Source: an uncultured Selenomonadaceae bacterium
Lineage (GTDB): Bacteria; Bacillota; Negativicutes; Selenomonadales; Selenomonadaceae
Direction of reading: 5' to 3'
NCBI GenBank assembly: GCA_905233135.1
Contig: CAJOCQ010000011.1
Span: forward strand, 101,465 to 165,464
Length of the DNA stretch: 64,000 nucleotides
In this document: one piece after another, positions 44,680-54,316 of the stretch
Layout of the letters: the number at the start of each line of letters is the position of its first letter
Position numbering within the stretch: the stretch's first letter is position 1
The notes under the pieces: model-generated
Database searches by the model: none
The model's input: the letters and a program-made list of their open reading frames with translations, nothing else
Told to the model about the DNA's origin: nothing
Made by a program: the position numbers and the translations under genes

Positions 44680-44949
44680 ATGTTTGATGTTCTTATGAAG
44701 ATTTTTAAAAAGGAAGAAAAAAAATCAGGGCAAATTGCAAAGGAACGCCTTCAACTCGTTTTAGTGCATGACAGAGCGAGCGTTTCGCCCGAAGTTATGG
44801 AACAACTCAAAAATGATATTATCGCCGTCATTTCAAAATATATGGATATAAATAAAAGCGGTATGGAAATTTCTTTGGCGAATGATTCTGATTCTGTAGC
44901 GTTGGTTGCAAATATCCCCGTTCAATCTTTCCATCACGGGCGAAGATAG
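44680..44949 (+). CDS. minE: Cell division topological factor MinE
   Basis: 89 residues: an N-terminal amphipathic part (FDVLMKIFKKEEKKSG), the MinD-binding segment AKERLQLVLVHDRASVSPEV, and the dimer domain with MDINKSGMEISLAND. Firmicutes with MinE rather than DivIVA-driven Min include Negativicutes and clostridia. Confidence 0.95.
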   Translation: MFDVLMKIFKKEEKKSGQIAKERLQLVLVHDRASVSPEVMEQLKNDIIAVISKYMDINKSGMEISLANDSDSVALVANIPVQSFHHGRR

Positions 44950-44958
44950 AAAGTAATT

Positions 44959-45729
44959 ATGTTGACTCATTTTCTTGAAATTATTGGCGGCTTTATTATT
45001 CGCCGTTGCGAAGACTTCGGCAAAATTGCCCTAGTTTATATCGAAACAATCAAGCAGTTAAGACACAAGCCGCGCTTTCGTCACGTTATCGCACAAATGG
45101 CGCATTTGGGCGCAGATTCTCTTTTGATAGTTACTTCAACTTTGCTGTTTACGGGAATAGTTTTTACATTGCAGACGGCGCACGAATTTATAAGATTCGG
45201 CGCAGAATCGACAGTAGGCGGCGTAGTTTCAATAGCTATTGGCAGGGAATTGGGACCTGTATTAGTTGGCGTGGTATGTGCGGGGCGCGTAGGCGCGGCT
45301 ATAACTGCAGAAATTTCTACAATGAAAGTTACGGAACAGATTGACGCTTTAAAAGTTATGGCGGTTTCGCCTGTTGATTATTTGATAGTACCGCGAATGT
45401 TGGCTTGTATGATAGTTGTACCGATTCTTACAATTTTTGGCGATGTTATAGGAGTTGTCGGCGGTTACCTTGTTGCAGTGCATTATTCGGGAATTTCTGA
45501 ATATGTTTTTATGCAGTCGATTCAAACTTTTGCTGTTACTTTGGATTTAACGGGCGGTTTGATTAAAGCTTCATTTTTTGGAAATGTTATAGCGGTGCTC
45601 GGTTGCTATTACGGGTTGCATTGCCCTGACGGCGCAGAAGGCGTCGGTATTGCAACCACAAAAACTGTTGTTTCTTCGATTATTGTTATTTTTATTTTGA
45701 ATGCGGTTTTAACTTTTATAATTTGGTAA
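44959..45729 (+). CDS. mlaE: MlaE-family ABC permease
   Basis: 256 residues with five to six membrane helices and the family signature GRELGPVLVGVVCAGRVGAA followed by EISTMKVTEQIDALKVMA. Permease of the phospholipid transporter that keeps outer-membrane lipid asymmetry. Only 9 nt after minE. The matching ATPase and MCE genes follow, separated by repeat-filled spacers. Confidence 0.94.
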   Translation: MLTHFLEIIGGFIIRRCEDFGKIALVYIETIKQLRHKPRFRHVIAQMAHLGADSLLIVTSTLLFTGIVFTLQTAHEFIRFGAESTVGGVVSIAIGRELGPVLVGVVCAGRVGAAITAEISTMKVTEQIDALKVMAVSPVDYLIVPRMLACMIVVPILTIFGDVIGVVGGYLVAVHYSGISEYVFMQSIQTFAVTLDLTGGLIKASFFGNVIAVLGCYYGLHCPDGAEGVGIATTKTVVSSIIVIFILNAVLTFIIW

Positions 45730-45750
45730 TGATATAAATTTTTTACATTT

Positions 45751-45905
45751 TAAATTTACTTTTCTTTTTCCAAAGCAAAAAAGAAAAGTAACAAAAGAAA
45801 AGTGCTTTTAACAGCAAGCTTAGCAGGAGACCCGCTGAAATCGCGTCACGCGGAGCAATGCTCTTACTCATCGCATTGCATGCGCGGGAAGGCCGCCCAT
45901 CCTTG
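45751..45905 (+). repeat. Dispersed intergenic element A, copy 7
   Basis: TTACTTTTC...GAAAAGTAAC hairpin with loop CCAAAGC, then an interior with CGCGTCACGCGG and GCCGCCCATCCTTGGGCGGC hairpins. The outer CGCCCGTC arm is not well preserved. Confidence 0.65.
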
Positions 45906-45953
45906 GGCGGCGGCTAATGCAGTTGCTTAATTTCTTGGCAAATTGGAGTTTCT

Positions 45954-46676
45954 ATGATTAAAATCGAAAATGTTTCAAAGTTTTTTGGCGAAAAGCGCGC
46001 GCTGAATAATATCAGCTTAACCATTCCTGACGGCGAAACTTTGGCAATTATCGGCGGCAGCGGCTCGGGCAAATCTACGCTTTTAAGGTTAATGATTGGA
46101 CTGATTAAGCCTACAAGCGGCAAAATTTTTATCGACGACGACGATATTTCAAATTTCACTGAAGAACAAATGACAAAAGTTCGATTGAAAATGGGAATGG
46201 TTTTTCAATATTCCGCGCTTTTCGATTCAATGACTGTCGGCGAAAATGTTGCATTCGGGCTTGTTGAACATTCCAATTTGCCGCGCGAAGAAATTAACCG
46301 AATTGTTAAAGAGAAACTCGCGCAGGTCGGATTGCCTGACGTTGAAAATCTTATGCCCAATGAACTTTCGGGCGGTATGAAAAAGCGCGTTTCACTTGCG
46401 CGGGCGATTGCCTTCGGTCCAAAAATAATTTTTTACGATGAACCTTCAAGCGGCTTGGATCCTGTTACAACAAACAGAATTGACGAGCTGATTATTTCGA
46501 CGCAAAAGGCGTTGAATGTTACAAGCATTGTTGTTACTCATGATATGGTCAGCGCGTGCAGAATTGCAAATAGAATTGCAATGGTTTATAACGGCGATTT
46601 AATTGCAGTCGATACCGTTGAAAATTTTAAAAAGATTGACGATAAGCGCGTTAAAGAATTTTTCCGCGTTATTTAA
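45954..46676 (+). CDS. mlaF: MlaF-type ABC ATPase
   Basis: 240 residues: Walker A IIGGSGSGKSTLLRLMIGL, Q-loop MGMVFQYSALFDSMTVGENV, signature ELSGGMKKRVSLARAIA, Walker B IIFYDEPSSGLDP and the H-loop VVTHD. Energises the MlaE permease. ATG at 45954 with GGAG. Confidence 0.95.
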   Translation: MIKIENVSKFFGEKRALNNISLTIPDGETLAIIGGSGSGKSTLLRLMIGLIKPTSGKIFIDDDDISNFTEEQMTKVRLKMGMVFQYSALFDSMTVGENVAFGLVEHSNLPREEINRIVKEKLAQVGLPDVENLMPNELSGGMKKRVSLARAIAFGPKIIFYDEPSSGLDPVTTNRIDELIISTQKALNVTSIVVTHDMVSACRIANRIAMVYNGDLIAVDTVENFKKIDDKRVKEFFRVI

Positions 46677-46771
46677 AAATTTTTATTTAAATTAGGGAAA
46701 GTGTTTCAAGTTTAAGCTAAAAATATTTATAAATTAAAAAATCAAAAATAATTTGTCAGCGCATGCTGCAA

Positions 46772-46820
46772 CACGGCGCACAGGACGTGCGCCGCCCGCA
46801 ATAAGTCGCAGGATGCGACT
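46772..46820 (+). repeat. Dispersed element B, copy 4
   Basis: CGGCGCACAGGACGTGCGCC followed by AGTCGCAGGATGCGACTT; the second stem is TCGCAGGATGCGA instead of GCGCAGGATGCGC. Confidence 0.6.
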
Positions 46821-46890
46821 TCTGCGGGTCGGAGTTTTTCTTTCTTTGCCGGGCGTTTCTTTCTTTTTTCAAAAAGAAAGAAATGCCGTG
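46813..46890 (-). repeat. Dispersed intergenic element A, copy 8 (short)
   Basis: Minus strand: GGCATTTCTTTC...GAAAGAAACGCCCGGC, then AAAGAAAGAAAAACTCCGACCC. It is related to copy 3 and is followed by element B rather than a full interior. Confidence 0.6.
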
Positions 46891-46966
46891 TTAGAAAAAA
46901 ATAGAAAATAAATTTAAAGAAAAAAATTTTACCAACGAAACCCAATCCCTAAAAAGAGGTGATAAT

Positions 46967-48262
46967 TTGAACGCAGAAGCAAAAGTAGGAGCATTTGCAA
47001 TAGGCGGGCTGTCAATGCTAAGTGCCGCGTTAATCGGCTTGGGCGAAATAAATTTGGGCGGCGATGATAATTTCATTTTGTACGCGCCTTTCAGACAAGT
47101 TTTAGGGCTTGAAAGTTCGGCGGACGTCAGATTATCGGGCGTTCCTGTAGGCAAAGTTGATTCAATCGTTAATGCAAACGGCGGCGTTCTCGTCACTTTG
47201 AAAATTAACGATAATGTTAAAATTCCTGACGCCTCAACGGCGAATATTACAAGCGTCGGTGTTATGGGCTCCAAGTTTGTAAATATTACGCCCGGTATTG
47301 ATAACGGCAATTATTTATTGGACGGCGATTCAATCAAAGTTACCGAAGAAGCCGATATGAACTCAATGTTTGAAAGTATGAATAAAGTTATGGGCAAAGT
47401 TGATAACCTCCTTCAAGACGTTGAATCAATTATCGGCAATGACGTTTTTAAAGCTTCGGTTGTTGAATTGAGCGACAATTTAAAACAGGCGTCCGAACAT
47501 ATCAATAACACTATGGCAACTTTTGACAGAATAGCCGCCAACAACGAAGGCAACGTTAATCAAATGGCTGCTCAACTTAACACGCTTTTAAATTCAATGA
47601 ATCAAACTATGCAAAATGTTGAACATATGACGGCGAATATTGACACCTTCGCAGGCGACCCGCAAACTGCCCAACAACTGAAAGATACGCTTGCAAATGT
47701 TGCTGCAACTTCAAAATCTGTTGCGTCAATAGCCGAAAATATGAACGGCGTTATGGGCGATAAAAAAGTTGCCGATGATTTAAAAGCTACAATTTCCAAC
47801 GCCAAAAGTATTTCCGAACGCGCAGATAAAATGTTGGGCAAAGTCGAAGGCGCAACTTCTTCAATAAAAGTTGAGCCGTCAGTTGAAGTACTTTACAGCG
47901 GCAAAAAGCACGATTGGAAAACTAATTTTAATGTTGATATTTCAAAAGGCGATACTGGATTAGTTTTGGGAGCTGAAGATATTGGCAACCATACAAAACT
48001 TAATGCACAAGTTGAAAAACGTTGGGAAGGAGCGGGAATCGGCGCACGCGCGGGAATTATTGCAGGAAAGCCAGGCGTTGGACTTGACGCCTACGCGGGC
48101 GCGGCTACTTTTTCGGCGGAAGCTTACGACCCCAACGATTTCAGCCTCCGCCTTAAATCTGAATTAAAAGTTACCGATAACGCCTCCTTGCTTGCACAAT
48201 TTCATAAACTTAACAAAAAAGAAGAACGCGCTGCTTATTTCGGCTTAAAATATGATTTTTAA
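46967..48262 (+). CDS. mlaD: MlaD-type MCE protein with C-terminal beta-barrel-like domain
   Basis: 431 residues; TTG start at 46967 with AGAGGTG. One N-terminal membrane helix (about residues 8-26) and a single MCE domain (FRQVLGLESSADVRLSGVPV, then GVMGSKFVNITPG). A long helical region (residues ~120-300) is followed by ~125 residues of alternating beta strands ending AAYFGLKYDF, with the terminal Phe typical of outer-membrane barrels. The long helix plus barrel would span the periplasm, as described for Veillonella MlaD. E. coli MlaD lacks the barrel. Confidence 0.88.
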   Translation: MNAEAKVGAFAIGGLSMLSAALIGLGEINLGGDDNFILYAPFRQVLGLESSADVRLSGVPVGKVDSIVNANGGVLVTLKINDNVKIPDASTANITSVGVMGSKFVNITPGIDNGNYLLDGDSIKVTEEADMNSMFESMNKVMGKVDNLLQDVESIIGNDVFKASVVELSDNLKQASEHINNTMATFDRIAANNEGNVNQMAAQLNTLLNSMNQTMQNVEHMTANIDTFAGDPQTAQQLKDTLANVAATSKSVASIAENMNGVMGDKKVADDLKATISNAKSISERADKMLGKVEGATSSIKVEPSVEVLYSGKKHDWKTNFNVDISKGDTGLVLGAEDIGNHTKLNAQVEKRWEGAGIGARAGIIAGKPGVGLDAYAGAATFSAEAYDPNDFSLRLKSELKVTDNASLLAQFHKLNKKEERAAYFGLKYDF

Positions 48263-48263
48263 A

Positions 48264-48302
48264 GTAGTGCGATAGTATTAACTACACAACTGCGACACTA
48301 CA
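48264..48302. repeat. Spacer repeat D, copy 2
   Basis: AGTAGTGCGATAGT and ACTGCGACACTAC around a short centre, between mlaD and the tolC-like gene. Confidence 0.65.
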
Positions 48303-48320
48303 ACGAAAGGAAGTTTTAAA

Positions 48321-49760
48321 ATGTTTCGTAAATTCGCTCTTATTTCTGCCGCGATTCTCGCCGTGTCAAATTCTGCGTACGCCGCTGATATTGTTGACAT
48401 AAATTTAGATGAAACAATTCAACGCGCGTTGGAAAGTAACCGCGCAGTCAAACGTTCCATTGCAAGCCGTGAAAGTGCTTATTGGGCGTTGAGGCAAGCG
48501 CGCCGAGCTTCGGGTCCTACTCTTTCTTGGAGCACTCAAGCAAACGCAGTCGGCGGCACCGCTTACCCGAAAGACACTTATAACCACAGATTATTTTCCA
48601 ACACCGCGCAAATTACCTATCCTATTTACGCAGGCAACGCTTTAAAAGAAGGGCGCGTTGCCGCGCGTTACGGTCTCAACGCCGCCGATATGGAATTGGA
48701 AAATTCTTTGCAAACTATCAAATTGACTGCCACGAATTATTATTTTAATGTTTTGCGTTGCAGAAATCAGATTGAAGTTGATGAAGATAACGTCAGGACT
48801 TTGCAGGAACATTTAAATAACGTTAATGCGCAATTTCGCGCAGGTACGGTTGCAAAGGCGGACGTTCTTTCTTCGCAAGTTCGACTTGCAAACGCCCAAC
48901 AATCTTTGGTTACCGCGCAAAATGATTATGATGTTGCAGTTGCAACTTTGAGCAATTATTTATTAATGCCTACCGATACAATTTTGAGGGCGCAAGAACA
49001 GTTGACTTATACACCTTATAATTTAAATTTGGCGAATTGTACGGCGTACGCGCTGGAAAATCGCCCTGACGTTGCAGCGGCAGATTACGCGGTTAAACAA
49101 GCTGAAAGCGGCGTACGCAGTGCAAAGGCAGGTTATCGCCCGACTGTTAATGCTATTGCTTCAGGCGGTATAAACGGCAAATCGCCTTTCAGTAATAAAT
49201 TAAGTGACAGCTGGACGGCAGGAATTTCTGCGAATTGGAATATTTTTGATAACGGCGTAACGGCGGCGCAAGTTGAAAGCGCGAAGGCGTCATTGGCGGC
49301 GGCTGAAGAAGCGGCAGCTGAAGCACGCGAAGGCGTTCAGTTGGAAGTGCAAAGTGCGTACTTGACACTTCACGCGGCAGAAAAAAATATTTCAACTACT
49401 AAATTAGCTATTACAAGCGCGGAAGAAGATTTTAAAATTGCGCAGGTAAGATACGCGGCGGGCGTCGGTACCAACCTTGACGTTATGGACGCTTCAGATA
49501 AACTTACTCAAGCTAAAAATAATTATTACGTTGCTTTGTACACCTACAACACCGCAAAAGCAGAGCTCGATAAAGCTATGGGTATTCCCGTAAGCATTGA
49601 CGTTGTAAGATATGTTTCAGCAGAATCCGAAGGCAAAAACGCCGCTGACGCGCGCGCAGAATCCGCCATTAACAGCAATTATTCAGAAGTTCCCGAAATT
49701 CAAGAAACTCAACCTACTGTTACGATTGACCTTTCAGACGCAACACCTATTCAGGAATAA
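48321..49760 (+). CDS. tolC: TolC-family outer membrane efflux protein
   Basis: 479 residues with a signal peptide (FALISAAILAVSNSAYAAD). Two repeats of the OEP helical fold: LDETIQRALESNRAVKRSIA at the start, FRAGTVAKADVLSSQVRLAN, and in the second half GWRPT-like KAGYRPTVNAIASGG and YAAGVGTNLDVMDASDKLTQ. It forms the outer-membrane duct for efflux or type I secretion. No inner-membrane pump gene is adjacent; linkage to Mla, TamB and BamA suggests an envelope cluster. The C-terminal ~45 residues are an acidic/Thr-rich tail. Confidence 0.92.
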   Translation: MFRKFALISAAILAVSNSAYAADIVDINLDETIQRALESNRAVKRSIASRESAYWALRQARRASGPTLSWSTQANAVGGTAYPKDTYNHRLFSNTAQITYPIYAGNALKEGRVAARYGLNAADMELENSLQTIKLTATNYYFNVLRCRNQIEVDEDNVRTLQEHLNNVNAQFRAGTVAKADVLSSQVRLANAQQSLVTAQNDYDVAVATLSNYLLMPTDTILRAQEQLTYTPYNLNLANCTAYALENRPDVAAADYAVKQAESGVRSAKAGYRPTVNAIASGGINGKSPFSNKLSDSWTAGISANWNIFDNGVTAAQVESAKASLAAAEEAAAEAREGVQLEVQSAYLTLHAAEKNISTTKLAITSAEEDFKIAQVRYAAGVGTNLDVMDASDKLTQAKNNYYVALYTYNTAKAELDKAMGIPVSIDVVRYVSAESEGKNAADARAESAINSNYSEVPEIQETQPTVTIDLSDATPIQE

Positions 49761-49832
49761 GGGTACCAAGGAACCAGTGAATTGTGAAAAGTGACTTCCC
49801 CTAATCTCTTTTCACTGGAACCCTGGAACCCT
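49761..49832. repeat. Spacer repeat C, copy 4
   Basis: GGGTACCAAGGAACCAGTGA pairs with TCACTGGAACCCTGGAACCC, with GTGAAAAGTGACTTCCC between. It fills the tolC-tamB spacer. Confidence 0.7.
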
Positions 49833-49850
49833 AAAAAAGGAGTGTTTGTC

Positions 49851-52800
49851 TTGAAAAAATTCCTGTTAATTGCATTCGGGATTTTTTTTGCAACCGCTGT
49901 AATTGGCGGTTTTTATTTGTTTGCAAAACGTGACGCAATAATTAACGATTTAATTAACCGCCCCGATGCAATAAATTATGTTGAGCAAACCGCCTCCGAC
50001 CTTATCGGCACTCAAGTTAAAATTGGTGCTTTTTCTTTGAAAGATTTGAATATTTCTTCGCTCCTTGACAGCGCACTGATTATCAATAACATTGAAGTTT
50101 TCGACAAAGATTCTGAACTCATTGCAAAAGTTGACAAGGCGGAAGTTACTTTCAAAATTTTAAATTTTTATGACGAAGGCGCGGGCGCGATTGACGAAAT
50201 TAATATTTTCGACGCGCAGGCTTTCATTAACAGACGCTCCGATGATTCTTGGAATTTGCAAGATATTAAAGTTAAAGATACAGGCGAAAGTACTTTCAAG
50301 GCAAAAATAAATTTGCACGGCGGCGAAGTTTTTGCCAATTTCGACGATAAAAATATTTCTGTAAGCGAAATTGAAGCAACCGCCGATTGCGCGGATATGG
50401 ACGCAATTCCTGCAACTTTATCTGCAAAAACTTTAGGCAGTCATATTTCTGCAACGGGCACCGTCGGGCTCGAAAGACAAATTATTAACGCAATTATTGA
50501 TACTGCAGATATTTCTAAAATTCTTCCGTACCTGCCCGCCGATACTCTTCCCGAAAATGTGGAAATTCACGGCGGCAACGCTACAAACGCCGCAATAAAT
50601 ATTTTTAGGCGCGGTGAACTTTTGAGTTACAGCGGCTTTGCAAATTTTGATAATGTTGCAGTAAGAGTTGAAGATACCGAAATTTATGATATTAACGGCT
50701 CAACCACTTTCACGGACGCCGAATATATAATTAATGCAACCGCCGCCGCCAACGGGCAAAACGTCGCAGCAAGCGGCAAAATTCGCACTGATACTGACGA
50801 AATTTATATTGATATGAATGCTGATTCAAATTATTTTGTACCTGCCGCAATTATTCCGAATATCGGCGTTGACGGCGCAGTTGGTTTTACTGCGCACATT
50901 TTCGGCACTGTCAAAGACCCGAAAGTTGATGCGGAAATTTCTTCAAACTATCTTGCGTACGAAAATATTTCTGCGCGAAATATAAGAACAAATCTGCGCT
51001 ACGTCAACAACGCGGTTTTCTTGTCAAATATTTATGCTGAAACTTTCGGCGGCGCAGTTACGGGCGAATTTGAATTAAATGCACAATCTTTAAATTACAA
51101 CGCGCACGTTAAAGCCAACGGTATTAATATTCCTACGGTTTTAAATTTCGCCGGCGCAAATGTTCCAGTTTACGGCAATGTTAATGCTGACGTTGCATTG
51201 AACGGCAAGGGCGCGGATTTTTCAACTTTGAAAGTTTACGGCTCGGCGGACGGCAATAATATTTCTTACCAAAATTTTGTTGTAGATAATTTTGACAGTT
51301 CTTTTTATCTTAACGGTAAAAATATAAAATTTGACTACTTGAATTTGAATTTGCCGAATCACGGCACGATTAACCTTGAGGGTACTGTTGTTGACGCGCA
51401 AAAATTAGATTTAAAATTCTACGCGGCGCACGTAGATTTGGCATTGGCGAAAACTTTTGACCCCGTTATAGATGTCAGCGGAATGAGCGATTTCAGCGGC
51501 TCGATTCACGGCGATATTGATAACCCCAACCTTGCGTTGACACTTTCGGCGGTAGGTTTTCCTAATCATAAGGCGCAACTTTTTAATCAAGAGTATGACA
51601 GTGTAGATTTGGCACTCTCGGGAAGTTTAAACGCCGTAAATATTGAACTCTTTGAAATGGAAAAGGACGGCAAAATTGAATGGCAAGTTATGGACGGCTG
51701 GCTGAATCTTAAGGAAAGAACTTTGAATGTTCGCCTTGATACAGTCGGTGCGCGGCTTGAAGGAATTGTAAAACTTATTGCGCCCGACCAAAATTTGACG
51801 GGCGAAATTGATAATACAATTAGAGTGCAGGGAACTTTTGAAAAGCCGGAACTTGTCGGCTATGTTGAAATGCATTACGGCTCTTACAACGGGATTTTAA
51901 TTTCTGCAATGCGCGGGGATTATTTCATTGAGGACGGCGAAACTTTTCGCCTGCAAGATTTTGAAATTATAACGCCGATGGTTGATATGGTTTTAAACGG
52001 CACGATTAACATTAAAAATTACGCAATGGATTTTGTTGTTAGAGGGCGCGAAATTGATTTAAAGCGGTTCAGAAAACAATTCCCCTACGATGTTTCAGGC
52101 AACGCGCAATTTGAAGGATTGATAAGCGGCAATGTTGACGCGCCGAAATTTGACGGGCAAATTAAAGCCGCGTCACTTATTCTTAACGGCGTCGAGTTGC
52201 AAAATATCACGGGGCATATTGGCGCAACGAAAAATACTTTGGTGCTTGACGACGTACAATTTACCGAAGACACGGGCAAATATGAAATGTACGTAAGCGC
52301 AGATATTACAAGCGGCGCAATGAGCGGGCTTGCAACGGTTGAAAATGCAAATATTGAATCAATGGCTGCACTTGCTAATTACGACGCAGAATTTTTAAGC
52401 GGCAAACTTACCAGCAATATTGAAATTGGCGGCACTTTGAAAAATCCGAGCGTCAGACTTTTGGGCGAAATTACCAAAGGCGCGGTCGGCAATTACGATT
52501 TGCACGATGTTTTGGTTGACGTTAATTTTATAAATTGGATAGCAAATATAAATGAACTGCGCGGCAAACAGGGCGAAAACGGCGTTTTTGAAGTTACAGG
52601 CAGTGCGAATTTGCACGGCAATTTAGATTTGCTTGCAAAGGCGGAAAATATTGAAAACGGCGTCATTGGAACGGCGGCGGGTATTGACGCGGAATTTGTC
52701 GGTACTTCAAATTTAAATGCAAAACTCAGCGGCAACATTAACAACCCCGAAGGCGATTTTGTTTTGAGTTCAACGGGCGGAATTAAGGGCTCGACTTTTG

Positions 52801-54230
52801 ATTTACTGCGCGGGCACGTTACTTTAAAAAATTGGATTTTCGATGTACAAGAAATGACAGTTGAAAGAGCCGTCGGCGAAACAGTTTACAAGGCGGCGGC
52901 TAACGGTACAATTCCGCTTGAGGCTTTATACATTGAAAATGATAACCCGTCCGCGCAGATGAATTTGCAAGTTTCGCTTGATGAGGCTGATTTATCGTTA
53001 TTGCCAAATTTAAGTACAATGGTAGGCTGGGCAACGGGCGACATTGACGGCACTTTGACTATTACCGGCACGGCTTCCAATCCGCAAATCAACGGCGCAA
53101 TCTTGCTCAATGAAGGAACTGTTAAAATTAACGGTATGTCAAGCTTGATTGAGCATATTAACCTTTCAAGCGAATTTAAGGGCGATAAATTTATGATTGA
53201 CGATTTTTCGGGCAATATCGGCAACGGCAAATTTACTCTTACGGGCAATTTAAATTACGCAGATTTTGCAATTAACAATTACCAATTTGATTTCATAGCG
53301 GACGCGCTGGATATTCAGAGCAAATTTTTCAACGGTCCTTTGAATGCAAAATTTTCACTTCATGAAGAACCTACACGCAACGGAAATTTGCCAAAATTGA
53401 TTGGGAATTTGGATTTGGCAAAATGTACTTTAAGTATTCCTTCAATCCCCGAATCTGACGAGCCGCTCCCCAAAATGATTTTGGATGTTGGAATTAATTT
53501 GGGCGAAAAAGTTCACTTTTACAGCTCGCGGTTGTATAATATGTTTTTAACTGGAAATGTTAAATACGAAGGTACAACTACGCACCCGAAGCCGAGCGGA
53601 ATTATTTCAGTAAGACGCGGCGGCACTGTAAATTATATTTCAACGGTTTTTGATATTCGAGAGGGCGAATTGCATTTTAATCAACCTGATTCATTTTTCC
53701 CGAGCGTGAATTTCCAAGCAGACGCCCGCGTTTCAAATATTAAAGTTGATTTGTCTGTTATGGGAACTTTGAACAATATGGATATAAAATTGACTTCAAA
53801 CCCCGAAAAATCTCAAACAGAAATTATGCAAATTTTGACTCTGCGGGACGCCTACGGCAACCAAACTTCAAATATGACAATGGCGGACGTTTTGGCGATT
53901 GGCTTGCAGATGAGTATTTTGGGCGATATTGAAGACGTTGTAAAAAGAACTTTGGGCTTTGACAGATTTACATTCGCAAGCGGCAGCGGCTCGGCGTTGG
54001 ATACTTTCACAAACAAAGATATTGACAATGGCGAACGCAAAGACGAATTTAATATTTCTGTCGGCAAATACGTTACCGATAAATTAATGTTAAGATACAC
54101 GCAGGGAATTAACGGCGAAAAAATTACCCGCTTCGGTTTCCAATATGATATTAATGATAATTTGGGCTTTACCGTCGAAAAAGAAAAAAGCGATTATATC
54201 TTCAGTTTAGAAGCCAGATATAAATTCTAG
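49851..54230 (+). CDS. tamB: TamB / AsmA-like translocation and lipid-transport protein
   Basis: 1459 residues from the TTG at 49851 (AAAGGAGTG upstream); the frame opens earlier only inside repeat C. One N-terminal membrane helix (LKKFLLIAFGIFFATAVIGG) is followed by a very long beta-taco region of repeated strand motifs (ADGNNISYQNFVVDNF, NLTGEIDNTIRVQGTFEKPE and similar). The C-terminal DUF490 domain has IISVRRGGTVNYISTVFDIR and ends SLEARYKF. TamB-like bridges carry phospholipids to the outer membrane; with BamA next door, a TAM-like role is plausible. No TamA gene is seen. Confidence 0.92.
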   Translation: MKKFLLIAFGIFFATAVIGGFYLFAKRDAIINDLINRPDAINYVEQTASDLIGTQVKIGAFSLKDLNISSLLDSALIINNIEVFDKDSELIAKVDKAEVTFKILNFYDEGAGAIDEINIFDAQAFINRRSDDSWNLQDIKVKDTGESTFKAKINLHGGEVFANFDDKNISVSEIEATADCADMDAIPATLSAKTLGSHISATGTVGLERQIINAIIDTADISKILPYLPADTLPENVEIHGGNATNAAINIFRRGELLSYSGFANFDNVAVRVEDTEIYDINGSTTFTDAEYIINATAAANGQNVAASGKIRTDTDEIYIDMNADSNYFVPAAIIPNIGVDGAVGFTAHIFGTVKDPKVDAEISSNYLAYENISARNIRTNLRYVNNAVFLSNIYAETFGGAVTGEFELNAQSLNYNAHVKANGINIPTVLNFAGANVPVYGNVNADVALNGKGADFSTLKVYGSADGNNISYQNFVVDNFDSSFYLNGKNIKFDYLNLNLPNHGTINLEGTVVDAQKLDLKFYAAHVDLALAKTFDPVIDVSGMSDFSGSIHGDIDNPNLALTLSAVGFPNHKAQLFNQEYDSVDLALSGSLNAVNIELFEMEKDGKIEWQVMDGWLNLKERTLNVRLDTVGARLEGIVKLIAPDQNLTGEIDNTIRVQGTFEKPELVGYVEMHYGSYNGILISAMRGDYFIEDGETFRLQDFEIITPMVDMVLNGTINIKNYAMDFVVRGREIDLKRFRKQFPYDVSGNAQFEGLISGNVDAPKFDGQIKAASLILNGVELQNITGHIGATKNTLVLDDVQFTEDTGKYEMYVSADITSGAMSGLATVENANIESMAALANYDAEFLSGKLTSNIEIGGTLKNPSVRLLGEITKGAVGNYDLHDVLVDVNFINWIANINELRGKQGENGVFEVTGSANLHGNLDLLAKAENIENGVIGTAAGIDAEFVGTSNLNAKLSGNINNPEGDFVLSSTGGIKGSTFDLLRGHVTLKNWIFDVQEMTVERAVGETVYKAAANGTIPLEALYIENDNPSAQMNLQVSLDEADLSLLPNLSTMVGWATGDIDGTLTITGTASNPQINGAILLNEGTVKINGMSSLIEHINLSSEFKGDKFMIDDFSGNIGNGKFTLTGNLNYADFAINNYQFDFIADALDIQSKFFNGPLNAKFSLHEEPTRNGNLPKLIGNLDLAKCTLSIPSIPESDEPLPKMILDVGINLGEKVHFYSSRLYNMFLTGNVKYEGTTTHPKPSGIISVRRGGTVNYISTVFDIREGELHFNQPDSFFPSVNFQADARVSNIKVDLSVMGTLNNMDIKLTSNPEKSQTEIMQILTLRDAYGNQTSNMTMADVLAIGLQMSILGDIEDVVKRTLGFDRFTFASGSGSALDTFTNKDIDNGERKDEFNISVGKYVTDKLMLRYTQGINGEKITRFGFQYDINDNLGFTVEKEKSDYIFSLEARYKF

Positions 54231-54299
54231 TGTGATAGTTGGTTAGTGTGATAGTTTTTACTATTCCACTATCCCACTATACCACTATCCCACTACAAA
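54229..54299. repeat. Spacer repeat D, copy 3
   Basis: TAGTGTGATAGTTGGTTAG and TAGTGTGATAG on the left, CCACTATCCCACTATACC and a further CCACTATCCCACTAC on the right; 8-9-nt units in a palindromic arrangement between tamB and bamA. Confidence 0.75.
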
Positions 54300-54316
54300 A
54301 ACAGGAGGTAAAATTT

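Noticed and set aside
49791..49850. Upstream extension of tamB
   Set aside because: Lies within spacer repeat C; the TTG at 49851 has a clear Shine-Dalgarno and starts the membrane helix.
54239..54316. Upstream extension of bamA
   Set aside because: Encodes repeat D sequence; the TTG at 54317 with AGGAGG is better.
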